The notes under the pieces are model-generated. The model made no database searches, was not told the origin of the DNA, and worked only from the letters and a program-made list of their open reading frames with translations. This document shows positions 1 to 7,427 of a stretch of DNA of 34,171 nucleotides, in pieces. The DNA comes from a virus. The stretch covers positions 1-34,171 of the IMG/VR virus record IMGVR_UViG_3300042542_003122. One strand, written 5' to 3'. A program made the translations under genes and the position numbers. Each line of letters begins with the position of its first letter. The first letter of the stretch is position 1.

Positions 1-382
1 AGTCGGTGTCCAGTTGCAGAACAGCCAACGTGCCGCCAGGAGTGGTAGCCGTGCCGCCCAGCGTAGCGCGGATGGCGTTGGCCGCACCAGAGATGGTGCC
101 CGTGGTGTTGATCGACGTGCTGATGTGAGCGCCGTTGATCGTGCCGCCCGTTGCCGCACCTGCACCAGTAACGACGGAGAACGCACGCAGCGTCTCGCCG
201 GAGCCAGTCGAGGTAAATGCCAGACGGTTGTACGACAGGCGGGTGTCGCCCGTCGTAGCCGAAGTGGTGGCGTAAGACGAACTGATGTTGCCAGCGGTCG
301 TGACGGAAATGGGACTAGACGCAGTGCCGCCAATGAAACCATTGTTCGACGCAACTGGGCCGGAGAAGGTAGTGCGAGCCAT
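1..382 (-). CDS. Virion structural protein candidate (3' end beyond window)
   Basis: The minus strand is open from an ATG at 382 to the window edge, giving at least 127 residues. GAGGAA lies 6 nt upstream of the ATG. The protein begins MARTTFSGPVAS and is very rich in Gly, Thr, Ser and Ala, with alternating polar residues suggesting beta structure, as in phage decoration or fibre proteins. It lies downstream of the capsid gene and endonuclease, in the late operon. I recall similar MARTTFSGPV starts near capsid genes of environmental phages, but no specific function can be assigned. The C terminus is missing because the window ends. Confidence 0.7.
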   Translation of the reverse strand, partial: MARTTFSGPVASNNGFIGGTASSPISVTTAGNISSSYATTSATTGDTRLSYNRLAFTSTGSGETLRAFSVVTGAGAATGGTINGAHISTSINTTGTISGAANAIRATLGGTATTPGGTLAVLQLDTD

Positions 383-471
383 CGCATATTCCTCAAATTG
401 CGCTTGCTGTCTGTGAGGTCAGTCCGCCAAGCCGGTCAGCAAGCAGGTTTGGAATCTTGGGACTTGCGTAT

Positions 472-1203
472 TTATACACCGGGGCCTGGGGCAGCGTCAA
501 CGTATTTAAAGCACCAGCCCTTCAAAGGCCCCCGAGTTAAGGGTTTGCCTGATTTCAAAGCGCGGTTAACTGTGGAGGGTTTGAGGTCTAGGGCTTCCCG
601 CAGCGCCTGAATACTGGGATATGTCGTGACGCTACCGGCAGCGTCACACACCGCCACTGCCTTGCTGACCTTGGCGCCGTGGTCGGGCCGCTTCTTGCCG
701 TACCAGAAGTTGCCTTCGCCGGACAGGGTGGCGCTGATCTTGGCTCGAACGGCGGCGGGTTTCGGTTTACCAACCCAATGCCGACGAATTTTTTCTATAT
801 CTTCCGGCGTGTGTTTGCGGCCAGTCGATGCAGTCTTTATAGCTTCGCGCGCTTCAGGCGTATGACGATACCCCCAAGTCGGACTTGCCTCACCGCCCAC
901 ACCGAGCATGGGGGCCGTTGCGTCCACTCCAATGTTGTAGCAGTAGTCCTGGCCAACGTGCTCCTTGAGCCAACGGTTCTCCGCTGCAAGAAGGTCGGCG
1001 TCTAGCGCAAGTTCTTCAACCACGACAAAGACAAACGCCTGTTCGCCGTACTTGACCCATGCCGCTTGCAGGTGGCGGTTGTTGTGCTTGCCGGTACGCA
1101 ACTCGGAAAAGTGCCGCGTCTTGCGGCGCTTCAGGTCTACCGCGCTGCCGACGTAGAACTTGTTGTTGATGACGTTGATGATCTTGTAGATGCCGCGTGC
1201 CAT
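472..1203 (-). CDS. GIY-YIG homing endonuclease with NUMOD repeats
   Basis: A 243-aa protein expected to nick or cut DNA and spread its own gene. The GIY-YIG nuclease domain is at the N terminus: G4-I5-Y6, then Y17-V18-G19, basic residues 25-30, and a catalytic-type Glu near 75 (AENRW). Residues about 110-180 contain repeated HTPE/GRKHTPE and GKKRPDHGAKVS segments typical of NUMOD3 DNA-binding motifs. The end (VCDAAGSVTTYPSIQALREAL...) looks like NUMOD1 with a small helix-turn-helix. The ATG at 1203 is chosen because AAGGAG precedes it by 6 nt and the GIY motif starts at once; a longer frame upstream lacks such a signal. It sits between the capsid terminator and the next virion gene, as a free-standing homing gene. 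Confidence 0.9.
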   Translation of the reverse strand: MARGIYKIINVINNKFYVGSAVDLKRRKTRHFSELRTGKHNNRHLQAAWVKYGEQAFVFVVVEELALDADLLAAENRWLKEHVGQDYCYNIGVDATAPMLGVGGEASPTWGYRHTPEAREAIKTASTGRKHTPEDIEKIRRHWVGKPKPAAVRAKISATLSGEGNFWYGKKRPDHGAKVSKAVAVCDAAGSVTTYPSIQALREALDLKPSTVNRALKSGKPLTRGPLKGWCFKYVDAAPGPGV

Positions 1204-1251
1204 CAATGGCTCCTTGTGGTTCGACACAGGTAACGCCCCGCATCTTGGACA

Positions 1252-1281
1252 AGTGTACCACGAACTTAAACAGTAACACAA
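1252..1281 (-). promoter_or_regulatory. Possible promoter for the GIY-YIG gene
   Basis: On the minus strand TTGTGT (1281-1276) is followed after 18 bp by TACACT (1257-1252). This sits between the capsid terminator and the endonuclease start, where an independent promoter would be useful. The -35 match is weak (3 of 6), so this is only a candidate. The -10 context TACACTTGTCCA resembles the TACACTGTCCA of the stronger candidate near 14094. Confidence 0.3.
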
Positions 1282-1285
1282 GCAT

Positions 1286-1310
1286 AAAAACAAAGGGGGC
1301 CGAAGCCCCC
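1286..1310 (-). terminator. Intrinsic terminator after the major capsid gene
   Basis: On the minus strand a perfect 6-bp stem GGGGGC / GCCCCC closes a stable TTCG tetraloop (1310-1295) and is followed by TTTGTTTTTA. It lies about 30 bp after the capsid stop codon. It would end or attenuate the head-gene transcript before the homing endonuclease. The same 16-base hairpin recurs at 27307-27322. Confidence 0.8.
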
Positions 1311-1341
1311 CCTGCAACCCGCATAAATGCTAGGTTTTTGC

Positions 1342-2271
1342 TTAGGCTCCGGCAGAGCCCCAGATTCCGAGCGGATCGCTCCATCCAAAGCTGTAGCGCT
1401 CGCGGGCCTTGTAGCGCACGTTGCCGGTGTCGAAGTCACCGTCCATCGAGGTGCCCATAGCGACACGCTCGAAGTGCTTCAGACCGTTAGGCACGTCCGT
1501 GGTCAGGAACCAGGCGTTGACGTCGGTCAAGAAGTGGTTGACGGTGAAGCCACCGGGGATCGCACCCATCTGCTTGATAGCGTTGATGTCGTTATCAGCA
1601 GTGGCCACGCGCAGTTCGGTGTCAAGCAGGCGCTTGGCAACGAACATCAGGCTGGGCGGAATGACCAGCTTGACCGGCTTGGCGGCGATCAGCAGACCGC
1701 GTTCGTCCGTCCACGCAGCGATCTGGATCACAGCGTTTTCGAGCGAAGTCTCGTTCAGGTCCACGGCAACAGACGGGCTGTTGTAGTTCACACCACCGGA
1801 AACCAGGGGGTGACCCACGCGAGTGGCCGAAGAGTTGACGCCGAACAGCGACACGCCGTCACCACCGGGGTAAGCGCCGTTGAAGCCGTTGTTCAGAACG
1901 GCAGCGGCCTTAACCTGCTTGGTGTAGGACATCGCACGGGCCAGAGCCTTGGTGTAGCGGGCAGACAGACTGTCATACAGGTTGTCTTCCACTGCTTCCT
2001 CGGTGATCGAGAAGCCAAGGGCGATAGTCTCGTGGTTGTAACGAGCGGTGAAGGCTTCCTGCGCATTGTCATACGCGATGGCCTGACCTTCGTTCTTCAC
2101 CGGAGCGGCACTGAAGCCAGCCAGCTTGGTTTCTTCTTCAAAGGAACGCTCGGACTTTTCAGTCTCGTAGATTTCCTTGTGCTCTTCGCCGTAGCGAGCG
2201 TACTCCATACCGAACAGAGCGTTCAGGCCGGGCAGGAGTTCCTTGAGTAGTTGGGCACGAGAAATTGCCAT
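1342..2271 (-). CDS. Major capsid protein, Mu gpT-like
   Basis: A 309-aa protein expected to build the icosahedral shell. Sequence features recall the Mu gpT-like major head subunit family of the HK97 fold: an N-terminal helical segment (MAISRAQLLKELLPGLNALF), a Glu-rich stretch near 30-50 like an N-arm/E-loop region, ITEEAVEDNLYD followed by a long helix with many Ala and Lys, a central P-domain-like segment with LVIPPSLMFVAKRLL, and the C-terminal ERYSFGWSDPLGIWGS. AAGGAG lies upstream of the ATG. Position after portal, scaffold and decoration genes supports the call. An intrinsic terminator follows. Confidence 0.85.
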   Translation of the reverse strand: MAISRAQLLKELLPGLNALFGMEYARYGEEHKEIYETEKSERSFEEETKLAGFSAAPVKNEGQAIAYDNAQEAFTARYNHETIALGFSITEEAVEDNLYDSLSARYTKALARAMSYTKQVKAAAVLNNGFNGAYPGGDGVSLFGVNSSATRVGHPLVSGGVNYNSPSVAVDLNETSLENAVIQIAAWTDERGLLIAAKPVKLVIPPSLMFVAKRLLDTELRVATADNDINAIKQMGAIPGGFTVNHFLTDVNAWFLTTDVPNGLKHFERVAMGTSMDGDFDTGNVRYKARERYSFGWSDPLGIWGSAGA

Positions 2272-2287
2272 TTCAGATCACTCCTTA

Positions 2288-2896
2288 TCAGGCAACGCCA
2301 GTTGCATTCGTGTACGAATGCTGGCCGATGTTGAACTTCACCAACACATCGGTCTTGGCATCACCAACAGTCGAGAACGGACCGTTGACAAAGCCGACCA
2401 GACGGAAGCCCGCAGTGAGGGCTTGCGTCGTGGCGCTCAGGGCCGACAGCGAGTTGCCCGAAGTGGTGGAACCACCCGTGCCTGCCGTACCGCTCTGAGC
2501 AGCGGCGAAGAGCATGTTTTGACCCAGTTGAGTCTGCGTCACAGGACCATCGGCCTGGGCTTGGAACACGGCGCGGTCGTCGTCGATGACGAAGGCCACA
2601 GCGTTCAGCGAACCCGAGGGATAGTACTGCGAGAAGACCGTCTGGCCTTGCGCGTTGACGTACGAGCAGCCCACGAAGACACCGATGGTGCCAGCGGGGA
2701 ATGCGTCGCCGGTGCCACCAGTCTCAGTCACGAGGCGGATGTAACCGTCAGTGTGGATTTTCACCACTTGGCCGTAGAAGAGGTTGCTCGAATAGCCGGC
2801 GGGGTCAATCAAAAATTGACGCGTTTCGCCTGCGTACGGCAGACCGTCAACTCGGTTTACAGCCCGTAGGCCGTAGGGAGCAGCAGTAGATGCCAT
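2288..2896 (-). CDS. Head decoration / capsid-associated protein candidate
   Basis: A 202-aa protein directly upstream of the capsid gene (16-bp gap). It begins MASTAAPYGLRAVNRVDG and contains FYGQVVKIHTDGYIRLV, a central beta-rich section with IGVFVGCSYVN, and a flexible Gly/Ser/Thr stretch near 135-155. The pattern APxGLRxVN...FYGxVV is one I associate with a small structural protein encoded beside gpT-like capsids in environmental phages. Decoration or stabilisation of the capsid is inferred from position and composition. AGGAG lies about 9 nt before the ATG. Confidence 0.65.
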   Translation of the reverse strand: MASTAAPYGLRAVNRVDGLPYAGETRQFLIDPAGYSSNLFYGQVVKIHTDGYIRLVTETGGTGDAFPAGTIGVFVGCSYVNAQGQTVFSQYYPSGSLNAVAFVIDDDRAVFQAQADGPVTQTQLGQNMLFAAAQSGTAGTGGSTTSGNSLSALSATTQALTAGFRLVGFVNGPFSTVGDAKTDVLVKFNIGQHSYTNATGVA

Positions 2897-2911
2897 TTAA
2901 GGACTCCTAAG

Positions 2912-3370
2912 TTACTTTGAACCAGAACCGAACCCACCTCCGCGCGTCGTGCTGGACTTGCGGTCCGAGAACAACGGCATCCGTGGATCATTGTTTCGCA
3001 TGAAGTGGTTGTCCACTGAGTCCATCTGAGCCTGTGCTTGACGCCCGTAATAGTCGTCCCGTGAGCGTGCGAGTTCAGCGGGCATCTTGCAGAGCATGAG
3101 GCCACCAATTTCCACGTTCCCGGTCTTCTCGTTACCCGGCAGCATAAGTTCAGGATGGTCAACCGCCTTCACCGGCTCCCAACCCTCGCGCATCTTTTTG
3201 GATACGTTGGTGGGGTCAGACTGACCCAAGATGTGCGTCGCAACCCAGCGATACACATACCCCGGCTCAGGTGTCGGATCGGGCAGTGAACTCGAAGGTG
3301 TGTACACCATACGAGCAGATTTTTCGCGTGACTGCATGTCACGGGGGATACGGTTTTGAGTTTCAGCCAT
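2912..3370 (-). CDS. Hypothetical virion-region protein
   Basis: A 152-aa protein between the scaffold-like and decoration-like genes; its start overlaps the stop of the upstream gene by 8 bp. The recognisable stretch is YVYRWVATHILGQSDPTNVSKKMREGWEPVKAVDHPEL followed by VEIGGLMLCKMPAEL, a pattern conserved in head clusters of many environmental phages but without a known function. The C terminus is basic, Gly/Ser-rich and probably disordered. A structural or assembly role is inferred only from the operon. Confidence 0.65.
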   Translation of the reverse strand: MAETQNRIPRDMQSREKSARMVYTPSSSLPDPTPEPGYVYRWVATHILGQSDPTNVSKKMREGWEPVKAVDHPELMLPGNEKTGNVEIGGLMLCKMPAELARSRDDYYGRQAQAQMDSVDNHFMRNNDPRMPLFSDRKSSTTRGGGFGSGSK

Positions 3371-4319
3371 TTTGGTTCTCCAGTTTTGCCACTTGTGCAG
3401 CGTATTGCTGCGGGGTCAGGCCCAGCTTTTTCGCCAACGCAACTTGCGTTTGAGTCAGTCGAATTTTTCCGACACCCGTAGTGCGAGTGGCGGGAGCCAC
3501 GACCGTTGTGGGCTTCTTTTGAACCTCAACCGTCTTCGGCTTGTCTTCGTTACCGCCGAATAACTCGGGGAACTTCGACTTCATGCGACCATCGATCTGG
3601 TCGAAATACTCATCGGAGCGGGGATCAGTACCCCCGGTGACTAGCTTTTGATGCAGCCCTAGTGCGTAGCTGGTGTATTCCTCAAACCCCGGTTGCCCGA
3701 ACCACTGGTTTTTTGCCTGCCAGCGCAGGGATTTCTCGTCGGGTTGAACCTGAGTTTGCGGTTGTTGCTGAGTTTGTACCGGAATTTCCGTGGGCTGTAA
3801 AGCCTGCGGACGGAATCTTTTTGCTTCTTCGACTTTCCACTTGGCCGCAGCGAGTTCCTCCTGAGCCGCAATGATGGCGTCGGTATCAAACGCCTCCTGT
3901 GCAGCCTTGAGGTTTCGACGGGCAGTTTCCAGTTCCGTCTCAGCTTCCTTGCGGGCGCTCGAAACCAGAACCTCCTGGCCCTCGTTGTAACTCTTCTTCA
4001 GCCGGTTGTTTTCATCGATCAACTGCTGTGCAAGACGCTCAAGCTCGGCTTTTTCCCGGGCTACAGCCTCTTTTTGACGGCGTTCGTCGTGACGTGCGTG
4101 GGTCAACTCCTTGATCCGCGACTGCACGTTGGCCGAGTAAGACTCGATCTCTTCTTCGGTCGGGTCAGCGACCTCCCGCTCCAGAGGCTTACGGCCACGA
4201 TCACGCTCGGGCGTGTCGTCTACGACCTCAATCTCGACGTCGGTTTCACCCGAAGTCTCGACTTTGACTTCGTTCTCCTGCTCGTCAGGGAACTTGTACT
4301 CTTCCTTATCAATCGCCAT
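3363..4319 (-). CDS. Scaffold-like coiled-coil head protein
   Basis: A 318-aa highly charged protein. The first 60 residues are acidic. Residues about 60-185 form a long predicted coiled coil (KELTHARHDERRQKEAVAREKAELERLAQQLIDENNRLKK and ETELETARRNLKAAQEAF). A Gln/Pro-rich linker follows near 195-215, then a compact C-terminal part ending LGLTPQQYAAQVAKLENQNG. Coiled-coil proteins between portal and capsid genes are usually scaffolding proteins that guide procapsid assembly; the C terminus would be the likely capsid-binding end. GAAGGAG precedes the ATG. Confidence 0.7.
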   Translation of the reverse strand: MAIDKEEYKFPDEQENEVKVETSGETDVEIEVVDDTPERDRGRKPLEREVADPTEEEIESYSANVQSRIKELTHARHDERRQKEAVAREKAELERLAQQLIDENNRLKKSYNEGQEVLVSSARKEAETELETARRNLKAAQEAFDTDAIIAAQEELAAAKWKVEEAKRFRPQALQPTEIPVQTQQQPQTQVQPDEKSLRWQAKNQWFGQPGFEEYTSYALGLHQKLVTGGTDPRSDEYFDQIDGRMKSKFPELFGGNEDKPKTVEVQKKPTTVVAPATRTTGVGKIRLTQTQVALAKKLGLTPQQYAAQVAKLENQNG

Positions 4320-4330
4320 CTTTCACTCCT

Positions 4331-4771
4331 TCAAGCGCGGGTGAGTCCGCGAGGGTCTTGCACAACAGCATCAACTTGGTCATCGTTGATGAGACGGAAC
4401 TCCTTGCCGAAAATCTTGAACCGGGTACCCGAGTAGGTACGCACCAGCACGAAATCTCCGGGTTTACACCAAGCTCCCGTGGGGAAACGCTCGGGGTCTT
4501 TGTAGGCCGAGGGGCCTTGTTTGAGCACGAACAGCACCGTGGTGGCGTGTTCTTCCTGCTTCATGTACGTGTCGGCCTTGATCAGGCTGGAGTTCTCAAA
4601 CGTGTCTGAAACGTCCGGCACGATGCACAGCAGTTTGTGCCCTGCAGGCTCTGGAAGGGCTGTGGCCTTCTCTTCAGGGGCGAGGTTCTCGTCCTGTTCG
4701 TCCTGGGGCTGAATGGTCTTAGGCAGGCTGATGCCTGGGGGGAGGATGATTCCCGCTTCACTCGTCTGCAT
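4331..4771 (-). CDS. GroES-like co-chaperonin candidate
   Basis: A 146-aa protein. After a disordered acidic N terminus (1-40), residues about 42-140 follow the order of a GroES/Cpn10 fold: PAGHKLLCIVPDV, a loop region with a mobile-loop-like stretch, FVLKQGPSAY, then WCKPGDFVLVRTYSGTRFKIFGKEFRLINDDQVDAVVQDP. That last part parallels the GroES block VGDIVIF...GVKSEKID.EEVLIMSESDILAIVE. By analogy with T4 gp31 it could partner host GroEL to fold the capsid protein. ATG 4771 is chosen because the GroES-like part needs no more; it overlaps the upstream gene by 14 bp, suggesting translational coupling. No strong Shine-Dalgarno is visible. Family call is moderate. Confidence 0.65.
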   Translation of the reverse strand: MQTSEAGIILPPGISLPKTIQPQDEQDENLAPEEKATALPEPAGHKLLCIVPDVSDTFENSSLIKADTYMKQEEHATTVLFVLKQGPSAYKDPERFPTGAWCKPGDFVLVRTYSGTRFKIFGKEFRLINDDQVDAVVQDPRGLTRA

Positions 4772-4952
4772 CTTCGGCTTTCTTTGCAAGGTCAAGGATG
4801 TAACGCTCTGCCATCGCCAGACCTTGGATGACGCCGCAGAGCTTCTGGTATTCCTCAAAAGTGCGACACGAACCCCCCGCCAAGTCATCGGCGTAGTTGT
4901 TCATGTCGGTGCGTATTTGTTCGCGCAATACGCGTGCGAAGTCTTGGATCAT
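4758..4952 (-). CDS. Small conserved phage protein between portal and GroES-like genes
   Basis: A 64-aa protein, MIQDFARVLREQIRTD..., predicted all-helical, containing RTFEEYQKLCGVIQGLAMAERYILDLA. Short proteins with the pattern ADDLAGGSC.(S/T)FEEY...GVIQGLAxAER are common just downstream of phage portal genes, function unknown. The ATG overlaps the portal stop as ATGA (4949-4952), and its own 3' end overlaps the GroES-like gene by 14 bp, so the three are likely translated as a coupled set. Confidence 0.75.
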   Translation of the reverse strand: MIQDFARVLREQIRTDMNNYADDLAGGSCRTFEEYQKLCGVIQGLAMAERYILDLAKKAEDADE

Positions 4953-7411
4953 TTAGTGGGCGTTTCCCTTCGTCGTTGTTGGGCCTCTTGCGCTTTGGCC
5001 TTTGCGATGTCGATGCCCATGCGGACACCTTCACGTTCTTGTTGCGCGACGAGCATCGCCTTGTCCTTCTCGATGTCGGACTGCGTCTTCATGGCGCGAA
5101 GCTGCAGGTCGCCCTTGACGCGCTCCTGCTCAAGCTCTTGCTTGTCGGCCATCGCCGAGGCGTCGAGCATGATCTTCTGCGCCTTGAGCTTGAGTTCTTC
5201 CTGACGCAGCATCAGTTCTTGCTGCTGCATCTGGATCACCGGGTCTTGCGCTTGCTGCTGAGCCTGCATCATCGCGGCCTGCTGCTGACTCTGCGCCACC
5301 ACCTGCTGTGCAGCCTGCGCCATCATGGTGGACAGCGCGATCTCCACCTGCGGCGGCAGCTTCTCGTCCTCGGGAGGCAGCGGCATGCCCAACTGCGCTT
5401 CGATCTGCTTGCGCATCTTGAAGCCAATGTGCTCAGCAATGTGCGCTTGCAGCGACGCAGCCAACTGCTGCGCCTGCGGGTTCTGCCCCAACTGCGCGGC
5501 GATCAGCGGGTCTTGCATCATCATGTTGTGCACGGCGATGTGAGCGTCGTGGTCTTGATGCAAGAACGCCTTGACGGGCTTGAGCTTGAGGATGTTCTGG
5601 TTCTCGGTGACCGGGTCGATGGGCTTCTGGTCTTCTTCCAGCGGCACGATCTTCTCGGCGTTCTTGATACCCAGAACGGCCAGCATCCCCCGGTGAAGCT
5701 CAGGCAGGTTGTAAATCTGCGGAGCCATCTGCGCCATCTGGATGGCGGCTTGGAACTGAACGACGCGCTGCGACATCGTGGCAGCGTTGGGGTCACTCAC
5801 GGGGATGACATCGACCAAGTCGTAGTCAGCCTGCTTGGCACGCTTCGTCCCGTACTCGGGGTCGTAGGTGTAGTCCGGGTCCGTGTAGTCGCGGATCAGG
5901 TTCTTCAGGAGCTTGAACTCCTGCTTGAGCGAGAAGTGCGTACGGGCCTGGACGGCGGTGAGGACTTTGAGTTGGCGTTCGAGCAGGGCTAGGGTCGTAC
6001 CCACGGGCGCCTGCGCCGACATGTCGGCCACCTTCATGTCTGCGGTGGCAGCGAAGCGACGTCCTTCCTCAACGATGTTGCCCAGCAACTGGTACAGAAC
6101 GCCGGACGGCTCCTTGTACGGCAGCGGCAGGATGCTGTCGCGGATGTTGCCACTAGCGACGTCCACGTCGCGGAACTCGCCCGGAGCGATGGGGGTGTCA
6201 TCGCCCTTGATGCGCAGCCCTCGGCTCTTCAAACCCCCCGGCAAATTGCTCAGCGTGCCCGCATCCACCAGTTGTCTCATCAGAGACGTTGCGGATTTGG
6301 CGAACCCGCCAATCAGGTGGAACAGACCAAAGCCATACGCTCCGAAGCCGGGGACGTACTGGTAGTGCACGAAGTGCTGGCGCTTGAGTTTGAGTGGGTC
6401 GTCCTCACTCCAATTTCTCCGTATGGCCAACACATCGTTCGTGCCCTTGATCATGGTCACGACGTACGGCAGCGCGATCTCAGAGTCTTCTCCTTCGCCG
6501 TACTTGTCTTGCTTGATGTTCAGGTCTACGTGAATCTCGAAGAGCGTGAAGCGGTCGTCGTTGAGATCGCGGAAGCCCGTCTCTTTGTCCTTGGCCTGCT
6601 GGATGTCGGTCTTGTTCTTGTCCGGCTCGCCAAGCTCGATGTCTCGATAAAAGCCCGCCGCCTGCAGCTTGATGATGTCGTTCTTGGTTTTCCGCATGAC
6701 GTGCGTCAGGCGGTAGCAGGTGTCCATGTCGGTGGCGCCGTACGGCAGGATGATGTCCTCCGCAGGCACGAACATGCTGACTTGTCGGCCCAGGTTCGGG
6801 TCGTAATACACCTTCTTGAACGCCGAGCCCGTAGCGGGCAGCGACCAGAGCATGCGCTCGTGCTCAGGCCGGAACTCCTTCATGACCTCGGTCAACTCGA
6901 AGTTCATGTCGTCCTCGACGCGGATCGCCGCCTCCTTCACGTCGGGCGTGTCCTTGCCAATGATCTTTGTTTTGACGGGACCCTGTGCGGGGAACGTCTC
7001 GGTGATCATCTCGGACTGGAACTTGACCACGGCTTCCGTGATCATCGGGTGGAACACACCGCAGGCGCCGTTCCACGGCTCCGTCCGCTCTTCGATCTGC
7101 AAGCCCAGCAGCTTCAAGCCATCGACGTACGCCTTCTCCCACTCTTTGCGGGAGCCCACGTCTTGGGTGATGTCGGCAGACAGATCGGAGCCAAGCCCTT
7201 CGATGAAGGACTCTGGGAGTTCCTCCGCTAGGTTCGCATCGAACCCACCGCCCTCGGGCTCCTCCGGGGTGAGGCTGATCTCTAGCCCATCGATGCCAAT
7301 ATTGACCTCGTCTGGGTTGATGATCTCGATCTCCAACTCAGGCTCAGCCTGCGCCATCTCTTCCAGACCCACGGGCGCGCCGTACAGCGCCTTGTCGATG
7401 TTCGTTGCCAT
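4949..7411 (-). CDS. Portal protein, large P22-like type
   Basis: An 820-aa protein expected to form the dodecameric portal at one capsid vertex, through which DNA is packaged and ejected. It begins with an acidic region (residues 20-60), then a conserved block EWEKAYVDGLKLLGLQIEERTEPWNGACGVFHPMITEAVVKFQSEMITETFP typical of podovirus-type large portals. The middle holds FRDVDVASGNIRDSILPLPYKEPSGVLYQLLG and MSAQAPVGTTLALLERQ, matching the portal stem/clip helices. The last 150 residues are Gln/Ala-rich helical coiled coil (AQQQAQDPVIQMQQQELMLRQEELKLK), like the P22 barrel. AGGAAAGG precedes the ATG. TerL lies 16 bp upstream. Confidence 0.88.
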   Translation of the reverse strand: MATNIDKALYGAPVGLEEMAQAEPELEIEIINPDEVNIGIDGLEISLTPEEPEGGGFDANLAEELPESFIEGLGSDLSADITQDVGSRKEWEKAYVDGLKLLGLQIEERTEPWNGACGVFHPMITEAVVKFQSEMITETFPAQGPVKTKIIGKDTPDVKEAAIRVEDDMNFELTEVMKEFRPEHERMLWSLPATGSAFKKVYYDPNLGRQVSMFVPAEDIILPYGATDMDTCYRLTHVMRKTKNDIIKLQAAGFYRDIELGEPDKNKTDIQQAKDKETGFRDLNDDRFTLFEIHVDLNIKQDKYGEGEDSEIALPYVVTMIKGTNDVLAIRRNWSEDDPLKLKRQHFVHYQYVPGFGAYGFGLFHLIGGFAKSATSLMRQLVDAGTLSNLPGGLKSRGLRIKGDDTPIAPGEFRDVDVASGNIRDSILPLPYKEPSGVLYQLLGNIVEEGRRFAATADMKVADMSAQAPVGTTLALLERQLKVLTAVQARTHFSLKQEFKLLKNLIRDYTDPDYTYDPEYGTKRAKQADYDLVDVIPVSDPNAATMSQRVVQFQAAIQMAQMAPQIYNLPELHRGMLAVLGIKNAEKIVPLEEDQKPIDPVTENQNILKLKPVKAFLHQDHDAHIAVHNMMMQDPLIAAQLGQNPQAQQLAASLQAHIAEHIGFKMRKQIEAQLGMPLPPEDEKLPPQVEIALSTMMAQAAQQVVAQSQQQAAMMQAQQQAQDPVIQMQQQELMLRQEELKLKAQKIMLDASAMADKQELEQERVKGDLQLRAMKTQSDIEKDKAMLVAQQEREGVRMGIDIAKAKAQEAQQRRRETPTK

Positions 7412-7427
7412 GTCTGGCCTTTCCTAA

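Noticed and set aside
14-610. Plus-strand 198-residue frame at the left edge
   Set aside because: Arg/Ala-rich translation of the strand opposite a convincing structural gene and the endonuclease 3' end.
1327-2250. Plus-strand 307-residue frame opposite the capsid gene
   Set aside because: Exact antisense image of the capsid reading frame; no independent evidence.
4934-5992. Long plus-strand frame of 352 residues opposite the portal gene
   Set aside because: It is Leu/Arg/His-rich low-quality protein mirroring the GC-rich portal codons; the minus-strand portal is clearly real.
6272-7231. Second long plus-strand frame opposite the portal
   Set aside because: Antisense shadow of the portal N-terminal half, without ribosome-binding site or family resemblance.
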